64,000 nt of DNA from a bacterium (lineage in GTDB: Bacteria > Actinomycetota > Acidimicrobiia > Spongiisociales > ZC4RG35). Below, in pieces: positions 15,584 through 24,138 of the stretch (within the stretch, counting starts at the first letter, position 1; each line of letters opens with the position of its first letter). The stretch lies in assembly GCA_024638655.1 (NCBI GenBank), contig JAHEJW010000006.1, positions 46,520 to 110,519 on the forward strand, given 5' to 3'. Under the pieces are notes generated by a model that worked only from the letters and a program-made list of their open reading frames with translations, was not told the DNA's origin and did not search any database. A program made the position numbers and the translations under genes.

Positions 15584-17874
15584 GTCAGGTGGCGGGAATC
15601 GCGGGATTGGTGATGGTCATCACCCGGCTGGGACGTCTGCTTCAGTCCGGACCCGAGATCGTCCAGTGGGAGCTCATCCTGGTGGCATCGGTCTTTCTCG
15701 GTGCGGTCATATGGTGGCTGCTCGAGCAGCTGTCACTCACGCGTTCGATTGCGATAGCCATCTTCGCCGCCGCCGGCCTGATTCTGTTGATTCGGATCAG
15801 TGTTCCGATGACCCTCATCGGAGGGATACTCCCGTCGGTGGAGACGCCGGGAGCCCTGGCCGACGAGATGGTCAGCGCCTTTCGGATAATCCGATCCGGG
15901 GTGCCTCCCGTGCTGCCGACAGAGGGAATCGTCGCCATCCTGGCGATGGTGATGTGGGCGTTGGGAGCCCTCTATTCATGGGGTCTCAGCGTTGGGCCGG
16001 TCGGTGCCCTGACGCTCCCATCGCTCGTCGTCTATCTGCAGTTCGCCGTCTTCGATCGCATCGGCGCAGGGCTCGGCTGGATGACGCTTGCCGCGGGTCT
16101 GCTCGTAGCGACGATCATCTCTGTTGCCCTGGACCGGCGATCCGAAACAGGTCGCGCCCGCGATGCCGAGGGTCGTACGATGCCGAGACGATCGCTGCCC
16201 GGATCGATCACGATGGCGGGATCGATCGCACTGGTTGCGCTTCTGGCGGCATCCACGATCGGGGGAATCCCCTCTGAGTACGGCAACATCCCCTGGCGAT
16301 CAGGTGGGAGTGGCTTCGGAGCAGAAGGTGGGCGCATATCCTTCGACCGCTTCGTCGACCTGCGGCAACGGCTGATCAATCGGAGCAACGAGGTGGTATT
16401 CCGAGCCACGCTGGGCGAAGGCGCACCGCCACCAGAGTCGCTGTACTGGCGTATGGAAACGCTCGACGTCTTCGATGGTGTCGGTTGGAGTCGGTCCTCG
16501 GGGAGCATCCGCAACTACGAGTCCGATGGAGATGTCGGCGCCGACTACCTCCGATATCAGGGAAGCAGCGCCGACGTGCTGCAAATGGTCCAGGTGCAGG
16601 CGCTGGCCGAGACGAGGGTGCCAACGGCCGGAGTCGCAACCGAGATACACCAGCTCTCCAGCCGCCGGGCGATCGATCCTCTGGCCTTTCGGGTGGCTCA
16701 GGATGCGTCGGTTGTCTACCCACCCGTTTTGAGAGAAGGCGATATCTACCAGATTCGCGCCCTGTATCCCGACTACGACGCCGACCTTGGTGTGCTCGCA
16801 TCCAACAACACGGGAGAACTGAGCCCGATGTTCCAGGCCGCCTCGAGTGAGGGCGTGTTCCCCGTTCTGGCAGAGCAACGTGACATCTCAATTGAGAGCC
16901 CGCCCGATCTGGACTTCTACATCGCACTTCCGGAGGACACTCCTCTGACCCTCCGGGGTGTCGCCGCATCTGTCACCCGGGGGGCGACCACCGATTTCGA
17001 GCAGGCATGGATGCTCGAGCACTGGTTCCGCAACAGCGGGACGTTCGAGTACTCCACGGAGGTGAGCACGGGCCATGACTCCCTCGTCCTGGAGGAATGG
17101 CTGAGCGACCCGACCAGCCAGAACTACCGAACCGGCTACTGCGAGCAATTCGCCACGTCGATGGCGGTCCTGGGACGAATGCTGAACATCCCGAGCCGGG
17201 TTGTCCTCGGATTCACACCTGGGGAGGTCACGTCTCAGGACGTGATCCAGGTCAGAGACACCAACGCCCACGCTTGGGTGGAGATGTGGATGCCGGAAGT
17301 GGGATGGGTTCAATTCGACCCCACCCCACGGGGCGAGTTCCTGCCAGAGAGCCTCACCGCCGGATTCGATCCCGATGAGTTCGTCGACGACCCCGGATTC
17401 CCCGACTCCTTGGCGGGAGAGATCAATCCACCCGATGCCGGCAACGCCACCGGCATAGAGGACATCCCGCCCGCCACCGGTGGCGAGCTGGCTCCGCGCT
17501 GGTGGCCATTGCTCATTCCGATACTGATCCTGATCGGCTCCCTGGTACCGGCCGCCAAGCGGGTCCGGCGCAGACGCAGGCTGCGACGGGCTCGCAACGG
17601 CGACATCACGGCGGTATGGGACGAGATCGTGGACCGGTTGGTCGACCTCGGTGAGCCGGTGCCTTCATCCCTGACTCCCATGGAACTGGCCCGAAGCACC
17701 GACGCCGCTCTTCTCTCGCTCGCCGTCGGTTACTCGGCGACGGTATACGGCGGCCGGGAGGGATTGGGATCGGAGCTCGACCTCCTGAGTGCCGAGGGTT
17801 GGCTCTCGCAGAGATACGACACCGGCAGACGCATTCGAGCATCGATGAGCACCCGATCGCTTCTCGACCGCTGA
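15568..17874 (+). CDS. TgpA-like membrane transglutaminase
   Basis: About six N-terminal membrane helices lead to a large external region with a transglutaminase-like cysteine protease fold. The nucleophile is in GYCEQFATSMAVLGRMLNIPSR, the His in NAHAWVEMW and the Asp in FDPTPRGE. A further membrane helix (about residue 650) and a cytoplasmic DUF4129-like tail follow. ATG 15568, with GAGG five bases upstream, overlaps the DUF58 end by 16 bp and gives 768 residues. Third gene of the MoxR-DUF58 operon; it probably acts on envelope proteins or peptides. Confidence 0.9.
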   Translation: MGRRIGQVAGIAGLVMVITRLGRLLQSGPEIVQWELILVASVFLGAVIWWLLEQLSLTRSIAIAIFAAAGLILLIRISVPMTLIGGILPSVETPGALADEMVSAFRIIRSGVPPVLPTEGIVAILAMVMWALGALYSWGLSVGPVGALTLPSLVVYLQFAVFDRIGAGLGWMTLAAGLLVATIISVALDRRSETGRARDAEGRTMPRRSLPGSITMAGSIALVALLAASTIGGIPSEYGNIPWRSGGSGFGAEGGRISFDRFVDLRQRLINRSNEVVFRATLGEGAPPPESLYWRMETLDVFDGVGWSRSSGSIRNYESDGDVGADYLRYQGSSADVLQMVQVQALAETRVPTAGVATEIHQLSSRRAIDPLAFRVAQDASVVYPPVLREGDIYQIRALYPDYDADLGVLASNNTGELSPMFQAASSEGVFPVLAEQRDISIESPPDLDFYIALPEDTPLTLRGVAASVTRGATTDFEQAWMLEHWFRNSGTFEYSTEVSTGHDSLVLEEWLSDPTSQNYRTGYCEQFATSMAVLGRMLNIPSRVVLGFTPGEVTSQDVIQVRDTNAHAWVEMWMPEVGWVQFDPTPRGEFLPESLTAGFDPDEFVDDPGFPDSLAGEINPPDAGNATGIEDIPPATGGELAPRWWPLLIPILILIGSLVPAAKRVRRRRRLRRARNGDITAVWDEIVDRLVDLGEPVPSSLTPMELARSTDAALLSLAVGYSATVYGGREGLGSELDLLSAEGWLSQRYDTGRRIRASMSTRSLLDR

Positions 17875-17884
17875 GCGCCCTCCC

Positions 17885-18388
17885 TCAGGACCCGGTGTCC
17901 TCCAGCTCCTCGACTACGTCGTCTTCGACGCGACGGAGCATCGTGAGAAAGCTGTCCCGGTCGTATTCGAAGTGGGTCACGTCCTCTTCCACCTCACGGG
18001 CGATCTCATCGATAGCGACGAAGAACGCCAACTGACCCTGACGAAGGGCATCCATCAACTCCCCCTCGTCGCTGCCCACATGAAAGATCGTGTGGCCGTC
18101 GGTGACGAGCTTCACATCGCTCAGATGCTCTTCCATCCGGCCCTCGCGACGCAAGTAGTCCCACGCCCGTCGAACGCGCTGGAGAGACATGCCGTTGTCT
18201 AGAAGGCTGCGAACGACGCGTAGTGCCACGAGGTCCCTGAATGAGTAGAGCCTGCGGACTCCCGGGCGCCCCCCTGTGCCCTGAATCGAGGGGCTGACCA
18301 GTGCCACGCGGTCCCAATACCGAAGCTGGTGGTGCGTGCAGTTGCTGAGCCGAGACGCCTGCTCGGCTGTGAAGCCTCTCTCCTCCAA
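17885..18388 (-). CDS. MerR-family-like transcriptional regulator
   Basis: Residues 5-75 form a MerR winged helix: FTAEQASRLSNCTHHQLRYWDRVALVSP, then RRLYSFRDLVALRVVRSLLDNGMSLQRVRRAW. The C-terminal half contains no cysteine-rich metal site and ends in an acidic segment, so the effector is not evident. The start is TTG 18388 with GGAAGG just upstream. A TATAGG sequence about 30 bases upstream could be its -10. Convergent with the TgpA gene; monocistronic. Confidence 0.85.
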   Translation of the reverse strand: MEERGFTAEQASRLSNCTHHQLRYWDRVALVSPSIQGTGGRPGVRRLYSFRDLVALRVVRSLLDNGMSLQRVRRAWDYLRREGRMEEHLSDVKLVTDGHTIFHVGSDEGELMDALRQGQLAFFVAIDEIAREVEEDVTHFEYDRDSFLTMLRRVEDDVVEELEDTGS

Positions 18389-18526
18389 TGTTCCTTCCTA
18401 AACCTATAGACCAAGCCCGAAGCAGGGCTCGTGTTCTCCTCGTAGCCAGCGCGCTCCCGTCTACGGAACCGGCGGGATGGGCAACAATAGCCTCTTGCGT
18501 CGAACGACGCAGAACCGCGAAAATCG

Positions 18527-18829
18527 CTACTCGGCGGGTTCTTCCGAGGGCTCTTCCTCGGTGTGACGCCAGCCACGAACACGCATTGCGTTGACCAGGC
18601 TCGTCGCCGATGCCACCAGCAAAGCGAAGCCGAGCGCGGCGATCCATGTCACGGACACGTAAGCGATGACGATGGCGAGACCTGCGATGACACCGACTAT
18701 CGAAAAGCGCAGGCCAATCCGGGATGGCTTCTCGATCCGCTTGACCGCCCGCGCCAAATCCGGGTCTTCCTCATAGAACTGACGCTCTATCTCCTCGAGG
18801 ATTCGTTGCTCTTTGTCATCTAGAGGCAT
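18527..18829 (-). CDS. DUF3040 family membrane protein
   Basis: A 100-aa protein with the diagnostic N-terminus MPLDDKEQRILEEIERQFYEEDPDLA, two membrane helices (about 40-80) and an acidic C-terminal tail. DUF3040 proteins are nearly restricted to Actinomycetota, often near cell-division genes, so this is useful lineage evidence. Function unknown. It is flanked by short gaps with the MerR-like and dinB genes. Confidence 0.9.
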   Translation of the reverse strand: MPLDDKEQRILEEIERQFYEEDPDLARAVKRIEKPSRIGLRFSIVGVIAGLAIVIAYVSVTWIAALGFALLVASATSLVNAMRVRGWRHTEEEPSEEPAE

Positions 18830-18901
18830 CTACAGGACCCCATGACCGTGTGACTGTGCCCAAAGGAAACAATACACGGGCTTGGGCTTCAGTAGACAAA
18901 G

Positions 18902-20104
18902 TTAGGAGGATTTCGAGCTTCTTCTTCCCGGGGCGCGGTCTGCATCTCTCCCGACGAGTCTGGCCGGGGCCACCGAACCTTCGCCGAATCTCTCCTTTAC
19001 CTCGGCTATGGCGTCCTCGAGCGAGTCCCAGGCGCGATCGTGCCCCAGATCGAGCTGTCTGGGTCGGTCCGACGGGTGGAGCGACGTCGCTCCGAGGCCG
19101 AGTAGCCGGACGGGTCGCCGCAAATCGAGCTGGGTGAGCAGCGAGGTTGCGACTTTGAAGAGATCATGGGCGCCGTCGATTCCACCTGAGAGCGTCTGGC
19201 TTCGGGTAATCGTTGTGAAGTCGTCGTAGCGGGCTTTCAGTGTGACTGTCTTGGCCGCTAGCCCGGCTCGATGAAGCCGCCACGAGAGCTTTTGGGCGTG
19301 GGACAGCATTGCGGTCTCGATAACGTCGACACCGGTCAGATCGGAGTCGTAGGTCTCCTCGACCGAGATGCTCTTCGCCTCGCCATCGGGCTCGACCGGT
19401 CTTTCGTCCCTTGCATTGGCCAGCTCGTGCAGATGGTGACCAAGAGTTGGGCCCAACGCCTTGGCCAGGGCTGCGGCGGGAATTGCGCCGATGTCGCCAA
19501 CGCTCTCCACTCCGAGTCGTTCCAGGCCTGCGAGTGTCGCAGGCCCGACCCCCCAGAGAGCGTCGGCCGGGAGCCGATGAAGAAATCCGAGCTCATCGCT
19601 TCGGGGGACATGGTGGACACCGTCGGGTTTGGCCTCCTGGGAGGCGAGTTTGGCCAGGAGTTTGTTCGAAGCGACGCCGACAGAAGCCGGGAGACCGAGG
19701 TGGGAGCGGATTTGTTGTCTGATCTCCCGAGCGACATCGATAGTCGAGTCGAAGTGGAGCCTCAGCCCCCGGACGTCGAGAAACGCTTCGTCGAGGCTGA
19801 GGCCTTCCACCAAAGGGGTGAAAGACCTGAACACCTCGAAGACCGTCAATGACATCTCCCGGTACCGCCCGTGCTCCGGCGCAACAATCTCCAGTTCGGG
19901 GCATAGTCGGAGAGCAGTCGCGGATGGTTGTGCCGAGTGGACTCCTAATCGTCGAGCCTCGTAGGAAGCGCTGGCGATCACGCCGCGTGGCCCTTTTCCA
20001 CCCACAGCGACCGGTCTCCCCTTGAGTTCAGGGTCGCGGAGACGCTCCACCTCCACGAAGAACGAGTCCATGTCGACGTGGAGAATGGGCTCGGTCCAAG
20101 ACAC
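18902..20104 (-). CDS. dinB: DNA polymerase IV (Y family)
   Basis: Translesion DNA polymerase. The N-terminus ILHVDMDSFFVEVERLRDPELKGRPVAVGG carries the first catalytic Asp. VEGLSLDEAFLDV carries the second Asp-Glu, and KLLAKLASQEAKPDGVH with WGVGPAT marks the fingers/thumb region. The little-finger domain follows around residue 240. Length is 400 aa. No clear beta-clamp peptide is visible in the Arg/Ser-rich tail. I saw no SOS box upstream. Divergent from the phosphatase-like gene with about 50 bp between them. Confidence 0.93.
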   Translation of the reverse strand: MSWTEPILHVDMDSFFVEVERLRDPELKGRPVAVGGKGPRGVIASASYEARRLGVHSAQPSATALRLCPELEIVAPEHGRYREMSLTVFEVFRSFTPLVEGLSLDEAFLDVRGLRLHFDSTIDVAREIRQQIRSHLGLPASVGVASNKLLAKLASQEAKPDGVHHVPRSDELGFLHRLPADALWGVGPATLAGLERLGVESVGDIGAIPAAALAKALGPTLGHHLHELANARDERPVEPDGEAKSISVEETYDSDLTGVDVIETAMLSHAQKLSWRLHRAGLAAKTVTLKARYDDFTTITRSQTLSGGIDGAHDLFKVATSLLTQLDLRRPVRLLGLGATSLHPSDRPRQLDLGHDRAWDSLEDAIAEVKERFGEGSVAPARLVGRDADRAPGRRSSKSS

Positions 20105-20156
20105 TGTTGGTCGAAGTTACCCGGCCCCGGGACGGCCAACAGCCAAAATGAGGGCC

Positions 20157-20834
20157 ATGGCTGCCCTCGTTCACATGGTTTGTCACGCGGAAGTGGACAA
20201 TCCGGAGCACGTCGTCGAAGGAAACATCACAGGATTCGGCCTGTCGCCCCACGGGCTAGACCAGGCTCGCCGGATCGGCCGTTACCTGGGCCCGAGAGCC
20301 CTCGTTGCCATCTGGTCTTCACCAATGGAGCACTGTCTTCGCACTGCTGAGGAGATCGCGGCCCGAAGTGGTGTCCCGGTGAGAGTGGAATCCGACCTCA
20401 GGGAGTGGTCGATAGCCGAGCGCTGGCAGGGTCATCCCTGGTCTCAACTGGCGAAAGAGTTTCCGGGCGAGCTGGAGGCTTATTTGGAGAGACCCCACAA
20501 CCTCGAGTTTGTCGACGAATCTCTTGCAAACCTCGCCGAGCGAGTTGCCCGGGTCGCACGACGTCTCGACGACCAGCACCCCCATGGCGACCTCGTGGTG
20601 GTCTCTCACCAGGATCCGATTCAGGCGGCTCGCCTGCTACTCACCGGATCCAGACTCGAGGATCTCCACGATGAGAAACCGGCGCAGAGCGCGGTAGTGA
20701 CACTGCGCCCTGGTGGGACCTGGATCGAGGAGACTGTCTGGCAGCCCGGCGACTCCCCGGACTTCGGGAGAAGAACGGGTCTGCGCGTGGTCGGCTCATC
20801 CGAGCCGTCCGCTCCCCCGCCGACTTCGGCTTGA
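20157..20834 (+). CDS. Histidine phosphatase superfamily protein with altered RHG motif
   Basis: Phosphoglycerate-mutase-like fold. The usual N-terminal LVRHGET motif is here MVCHAEVD: the phospho-accepting His is kept, but the Arg is replaced by Cys and the Gly by Ala. Later elements are conserved: SPMEHCLRTAEEIA, the Glu in DLREWS, and the second His in VVVSHQDPIQ. ATG 20157 has GAGG closely upstream; ATG 20148 is the alternative. Loss of the motif Arg may weaken phosphatase activity or change its substrate. Length is about 225 aa. Confidence 0.8.
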   Translation: MAALVHMVCHAEVDNPEHVVEGNITGFGLSPHGLDQARRIGRYLGPRALVAIWSSPMEHCLRTAEEIAARSGVPVRVESDLREWSIAERWQGHPWSQLAKEFPGELEAYLERPHNLEFVDESLANLAERVARVARRLDDQHPHGDLVVVSHQDPIQAARLLLTGSRLEDLHDEKPAQSAVVTLRPGGTWIEETVWQPGDSPDFGRRTGLRVVGSSEPSAPPPTSA

Positions 20835-20862
20835 CGCACCGCCGCTGCGAGACTTCCTGGCA

Positions 20863-21591
20863 ATGACCGCCCTACCGCTCGTCGCAGCTCTGGCTTGGAC
20901 GGCGGCACTCATCGCCGACAAAGGGCCTCTCGGGTCTGCCGGGGCTCTACTGACGGGAGTGGGTCTGGTGATCATCGCCGCCGTCGCAGTCGTAGGGATG
21001 ACCGTCACAGGAGGGCGGTGGGCCCACAGGCTCGCCCTGGTTAGCGTTGGGGCCGGTCTCACAATCGCGACGATTCGACCGATCGATGGATTTTGGGTCG
21101 CCGCCACCACTGCGTCAGTCATCTCCGGCTCGACATTGTTCCTTCCCCGACTTACCCGGGGGATTCGCAAGCTGCCGGCGGCAACAGGGCCCCCGCAGTC
21201 GGCGGTAGTTCTGACCCTGGCGCTGCTCACCATTCCTTTCCTCCTGGGGGTTCTGTCGGGTCGATCTGCGACCTGGGCGATACTCGTGGTCGGCTTGACG
21301 GCGCCCCTAGTCGCCTTCCTGTATGCCCGGGTGATCCCCGGTGGGCTGTTGGGCGTGCGGGTGGCCTGGCCACTCCTCGCCCTGAGTCTCGCGCCGGTGC
21401 TCACCCTGGTCGCCGGAATACTCACCGCGCTCTCGGCGCTCGCTGTCCTGGCTATCGCATGGCAACCGGAAGTGAAGACATCATTTCATCCCCCGCACGA
21501 GACCGGCTCCACATATCCGATCCCACCCGAGCTGACACCGAAAGACATCCTCGATGCGGCCAGGCTGGACGATCGGGGAAGACCGAAGTGA
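20863..21591 (+). CDS. Multi-spanning membrane protein of unknown function
   Basis: Six or seven hydrophobic segments span most of the 242 residues (LPLVAALAWTAALIAD, LLTGVGLVIIAAVAVVGM, and so on). A soluble C-terminal tail (PEVKTSFHPPHETGSTYPIPPELTPKDILDAARL) follows. I do not recognise the family. The track start is further upstream; ATG 20863 begins just before the first helix but lacks a strong ribosome site. It lies 28 bp after the phosphatase-like gene, and its stop overlaps the start of the next small gene. Confidence 0.6.
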   Translation: MTALPLVAALAWTAALIADKGPLGSAGALLTGVGLVIIAAVAVVGMTVTGGRWAHRLALVSVGAGLTIATIRPIDGFWVAATTASVISGSTLFLPRLTRGIRKLPAATGPPQSAVVLTLALLTIPFLLGVLSGRSATWAILVVGLTAPLVAFLYARVIPGGLLGVRVAWPLLALSLAPVLTLVAGILTALSALAVLAIAWQPEVKTSFHPPHETGSTYPIPPELTPKDILDAARLDDRGRPK

Positions 21592-21833
21592 GACGACGCC
21601 CCAATCCGTGGATCGCTGTCCCCTCGTTGTTGTTGGGCCTCCTGGCAGGTGCACTTGGCTATGCAGTGACAGACGTGAGCTGTCGTCAACCAGATCTCAG
21701 CGGGTTGGCGGGCCCTTGTCCGGGCTGGGCAGTGGTGGCCGCCGGGCTGTCTTTCGTCACCGTCACCGTCGGCGTAGGGCTCGTGCTGGTTCTCGTGTTC
21801 CGGAGTCTCGCCGAGTGGCGCGAGAGGGAGTAG
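21588..21833 (+). CDS. Small two-helix membrane protein, 81 aa
   Basis: GTG 21588 overlaps the TGA of the previous gene (GTGA) and opens a frame beginning VRRRPNPWIAVPSLLLGLLAGALGY. Two hydrophobic helices flank a small extracytoplasmic loop with two cysteines (VSCRQPDLSGLAGPC). The track reports it only as the end of a longer shadow frame. Positive-inside charge and tight coupling support a real gene. Probably a partner of the membrane protein upstream. Confidence 0.6.
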   Translation: MRRRPNPWIAVPSLLLGLLAGALGYAVTDVSCRQPDLSGLAGPCPGWAVVAAGLSFVTVTVGVGLVLVLVFRSLAEWRERE

Positions 21834-21841
21834 CCGCCCGG

Positions 21842-23098
21842 CTAGGACTCGAACTTGCTGAAGATGAGGGTGACGTTGTGGCCACCAAACCCGAACGAGT
21901 TGGACATGACGTTCTGCAGTTCGGCTTCACGGGCCTCGTTGGGGACATAGTCGAGATCACACTCGGGGTCTGGAGCCTCGTAATTGATGGTGGGCGGGAG
22001 CACCTGATCTCGCAAGGCGAGAATCGCGAAAGCAGCCTCGACCGCGCCGGCGCCTCCGAGCACGTGCCCCGTCATCGACTTCGTGGACGACACCGGCGTA
22101 GACCACGCATCGTTGCCGAGGGCGAGCTTTATAGCCGCGGTCTCTGTCGAGTCGTTGGCCTCCGTAGAGGTTCCATGGGCGTTGATGTAATCGACGTCAC
22201 CACTGCCAAGACCCGCATCTTCGATAGCTGCGATCATGGCTCGGGAGGCACCTACGCCCCCCGGCTTGGGAAGCGTTATGTGATAGGCGTCGGCCGACAT
22301 GCCATAACCGGACACCTCGGCGAGAATCTCAGCACCCCGCTCGAGGGCGTGGTCCAACGATTCGAGTACCAGCGCGGCGCCCCCCTCCCCCATCAGAAAG
22401 CCGTCTCGCCCCGCGTCAAATGGTCTCGAGGCTGCAGTCGGATCATCATTTCGCGTCGACAGCGCCCTTGCCTTGGCAAAGCTCGCTATTCCGTAGGCGT
22501 TGATGGCCGCCTCGGCGCCCCCGGCCACCATGACATCTGCTGCGCCGCGACGAATGATCTCGGCCGCATCACCAATCGCATTGGCCGAGGCGCTGCAAGC
22601 CGTGACCACACATGAGACCGGCCCGGTCAGGTTGTGCTCGATCGAAGCGAGCCCGGCGGCCATGTTCGGAATCATCTTCGGGACACCGGTCGGGCTGACC
22701 CGATCAGGCCCACGTTCAGCAAGAACGTAGACGTCTTCGATGAACGAACTCATCCCGCCGAAACCCGCGCCGACCATTACGCCGGCCCGTGCCGACCCCT
22801 GCTCGTCATCGCCATATTCGAGCCCGGCCGCCACCATGGCCCCGCGCACAGCCACGAGGAAGAACTCCGCATACCGATCGAGGCGACGTGCGTCCTTCTT
22901 CTCGAAGTACCTGGTGGTGTCCCAATCGCTCACTTCCGCTGCGATGGTCACCTTTTGGTCCGAGGCATCGAAGAGCGTGATGGGCCCCGCTCCCGAGGCG
23001 CCGGCCAGCACTGCCTTCCAGGACGTGTCCAGGTCGAGCCCGACCGGCGTTATCGCCTCAATACCGGTTACGACGACCCGAGGTCGGTCGTTGCGCAT
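21842..23098 (-). CDS. fabF: FabF, beta-ketoacyl-ACP synthase II
   Basis: Condensing enzyme elongating acyl-ACP with malonyl-ACP. Nucleophile in VTACSASANAIG, catalytic histidines in INAHGTSTEAND and SMTGHVLGGAGAVE, with the C-terminal loop NSFGFGGHNVTL. Length is 418 aa, standard. Last gene of the fabD-fabH-fabG-acpP-fabF operon, 8 bp after acpP. It converges on the small membrane protein gene. Confidence 0.96.
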   Translation of the reverse strand: MRNDRPRVVVTGIEAITPVGLDLDTSWKAVLAGASGAGPITLFDASDQKVTIAAEVSDWDTTRYFEKKDARRLDRYAEFFLVAVRGAMVAAGLEYGDDEQGSARAGVMVGAGFGGMSSFIEDVYVLAERGPDRVSPTGVPKMIPNMAAGLASIEHNLTGPVSCVVTACSASANAIGDAAEIIRRGAADVMVAGGAEAAINAYGIASFAKARALSTRNDDPTAASRPFDAGRDGFLMGEGGAALVLESLDHALERGAEILAEVSGYGMSADAYHITLPKPGGVGASRAMIAAIEDAGLGSGDVDYINAHGTSTEANDSTETAAIKLALGNDAWSTPVSSTKSMTGHVLGGAGAVEAAFAILALRDQVLPPTINYEAPDPECDLDYVPNEAREAELQNVMSNSFGFGGHNVTLIFSKFES

Positions 23099-23106
23099 CA
23101 GGGCGC

Positions 23107-23352
23107 TCAGCCCTCCAACTTCTGATGAACCAGGTCGACCGCCTGACCCACTGTCACTATCGACTCGGCTTCTTCGTCCGGGATCTTGACTTCGAACTCG
23201 TCCTCGAGGGCCATGAGCAACTCCACCACGCCAAGACTGTCGACGTCGAGGTCTTCCTCGAAATGGGCTTCATCATTGATCTTGTCCCCATCGAGCCCGA
23301 GCTCGGAGACGAGCACCTCCTTGAGGCGATCCGACACCTGACTTCTGTCCAT
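23107..23352 (-). CDS. acpP: Acyl carrier protein
   Basis: Acidic 81-aa protein carrying the growing acyl chain on a phosphopantetheine attached to the Ser of DVDSLGVVELLMALEDEF. The ATG is preceded by AAGGAGAGAAAGC, a strong ribosome site as expected for an abundant protein. It sits between fabG and fabF, the classical arrangement. Confidence 0.96.
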   Translation of the reverse strand: MDRSQVSDRLKEVLVSELGLDGDKINDEAHFEEDLDVDSLGVVELLMALEDEFEVKIPDEEAESIVTVGQAVDLVHQKLEG

Positions 23353-23388
23353 GCTTTCTCTCCTTTATCTCTCGATTGTCGGCTGAAC

Positions 23389-24138
23389 TTACAGGGCGAG
23401 ACCGCCATCGACCGACAAAACCTGGCCTGTTATGTAGCTGGCAGAATCCGATGCCAAGAAATCCACGGCGTCGGCCACTTCTTCCGGTCGGCCGAAGCGG
23501 CCCAGCGTGATCGAGTTGATTGCCCGATCCTTGACCTGGTCGTCGAGCACTTCGGTCAGGTCGGTCTCTATGTACCCCGGGGCGACGACATTCACCGTTA
23601 TCCCACGGGAACCAACCTCTTTGGCAACGGCTTTGCTGAATCCGATCAGGCCGGCCTTGGAAGACGCATAGTTAGCCTGACCTGGATTTCCCACGAGACC
23701 CGCCACCGACGATATCGAAATCACTCTTCCCCACCGCGCCTTCAGCATGGCGCGGAGAGCGGTCCGGGTACAAAGAAATGCGGATCTCAGATTGGTGTTG
23801 ATCACCTCGTCGAACTCGGTCGCGCTCATTCTGAGAAGCAGGTTGTCGCGGGTGATCCCTGCGTTGTTGACGAGGATGGTGACGGGTCCGAAGGCCTTGC
23901 CCGCTTGTTCGAAGAGGCGCACAACCTCATCCTCATCGGCAACATCGGCACCGAGGGCTGTTGCCTCGCCTCCCCCTTCCCTGATCAGATCCACGACCTC
24001 TGAGGCCGCCTGTGGGTTACGCGAGTAGTTGACCACGATGCGGTGACCGGATGCAGCCAACCTGATCGCCATCGCCCGCCCCAGACCACGGGAGCCTCCG
24101 GTGACCAGAGCTGTCTTGGTAGACCCAGCTTCGGTCAC
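23389..24138 (-). CDS. fabG: FabG, 3-oxoacyl-ACP reductase
   Basis: Short-chain dehydrogenase reducing 3-oxoacyl-ACP. NADPH loop TGGSRGLGRAMA, NNAGITRDNLLLRM, catalytic YASSKAGLIGFSK, and the C-terminal SYITGQVLSVDGGLAL are the FabG pattern. Length is 249 aa. Its start overlaps the fabH stop by 4 bp and acpP follows 36 bp downstream, supporting the fatty acid role rather than another SDR function. Confidence 0.95.
   Translation of the reverse strand: MTEAGSTKTALVTGGSRGLGRAMAIRLAASGHRIVVNYSRNPQAASEVVDLIREGGGEATALGADVADEDEVVRLFEQAGKAFGPVTILVNNAGITRDNLLLRMSATEFDEVINTNLRSAFLCTRTALRAMLKARWGRVISISSVAGLVGNPGQANYASSKAGLIGFSKAVAKEVGSRGITVNVVAPGYIETDLTEVLDDQVKDRAINSITLGRFGRPEEVADAVDFLASDSASYITGQVLSVDGGLAL

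Noticed and set aside
21554-22615. 353-aa plus-strand ORF
   Set aside because: Mostly antisense to fabF and overlapping the small membrane gene; no recognisable domain.
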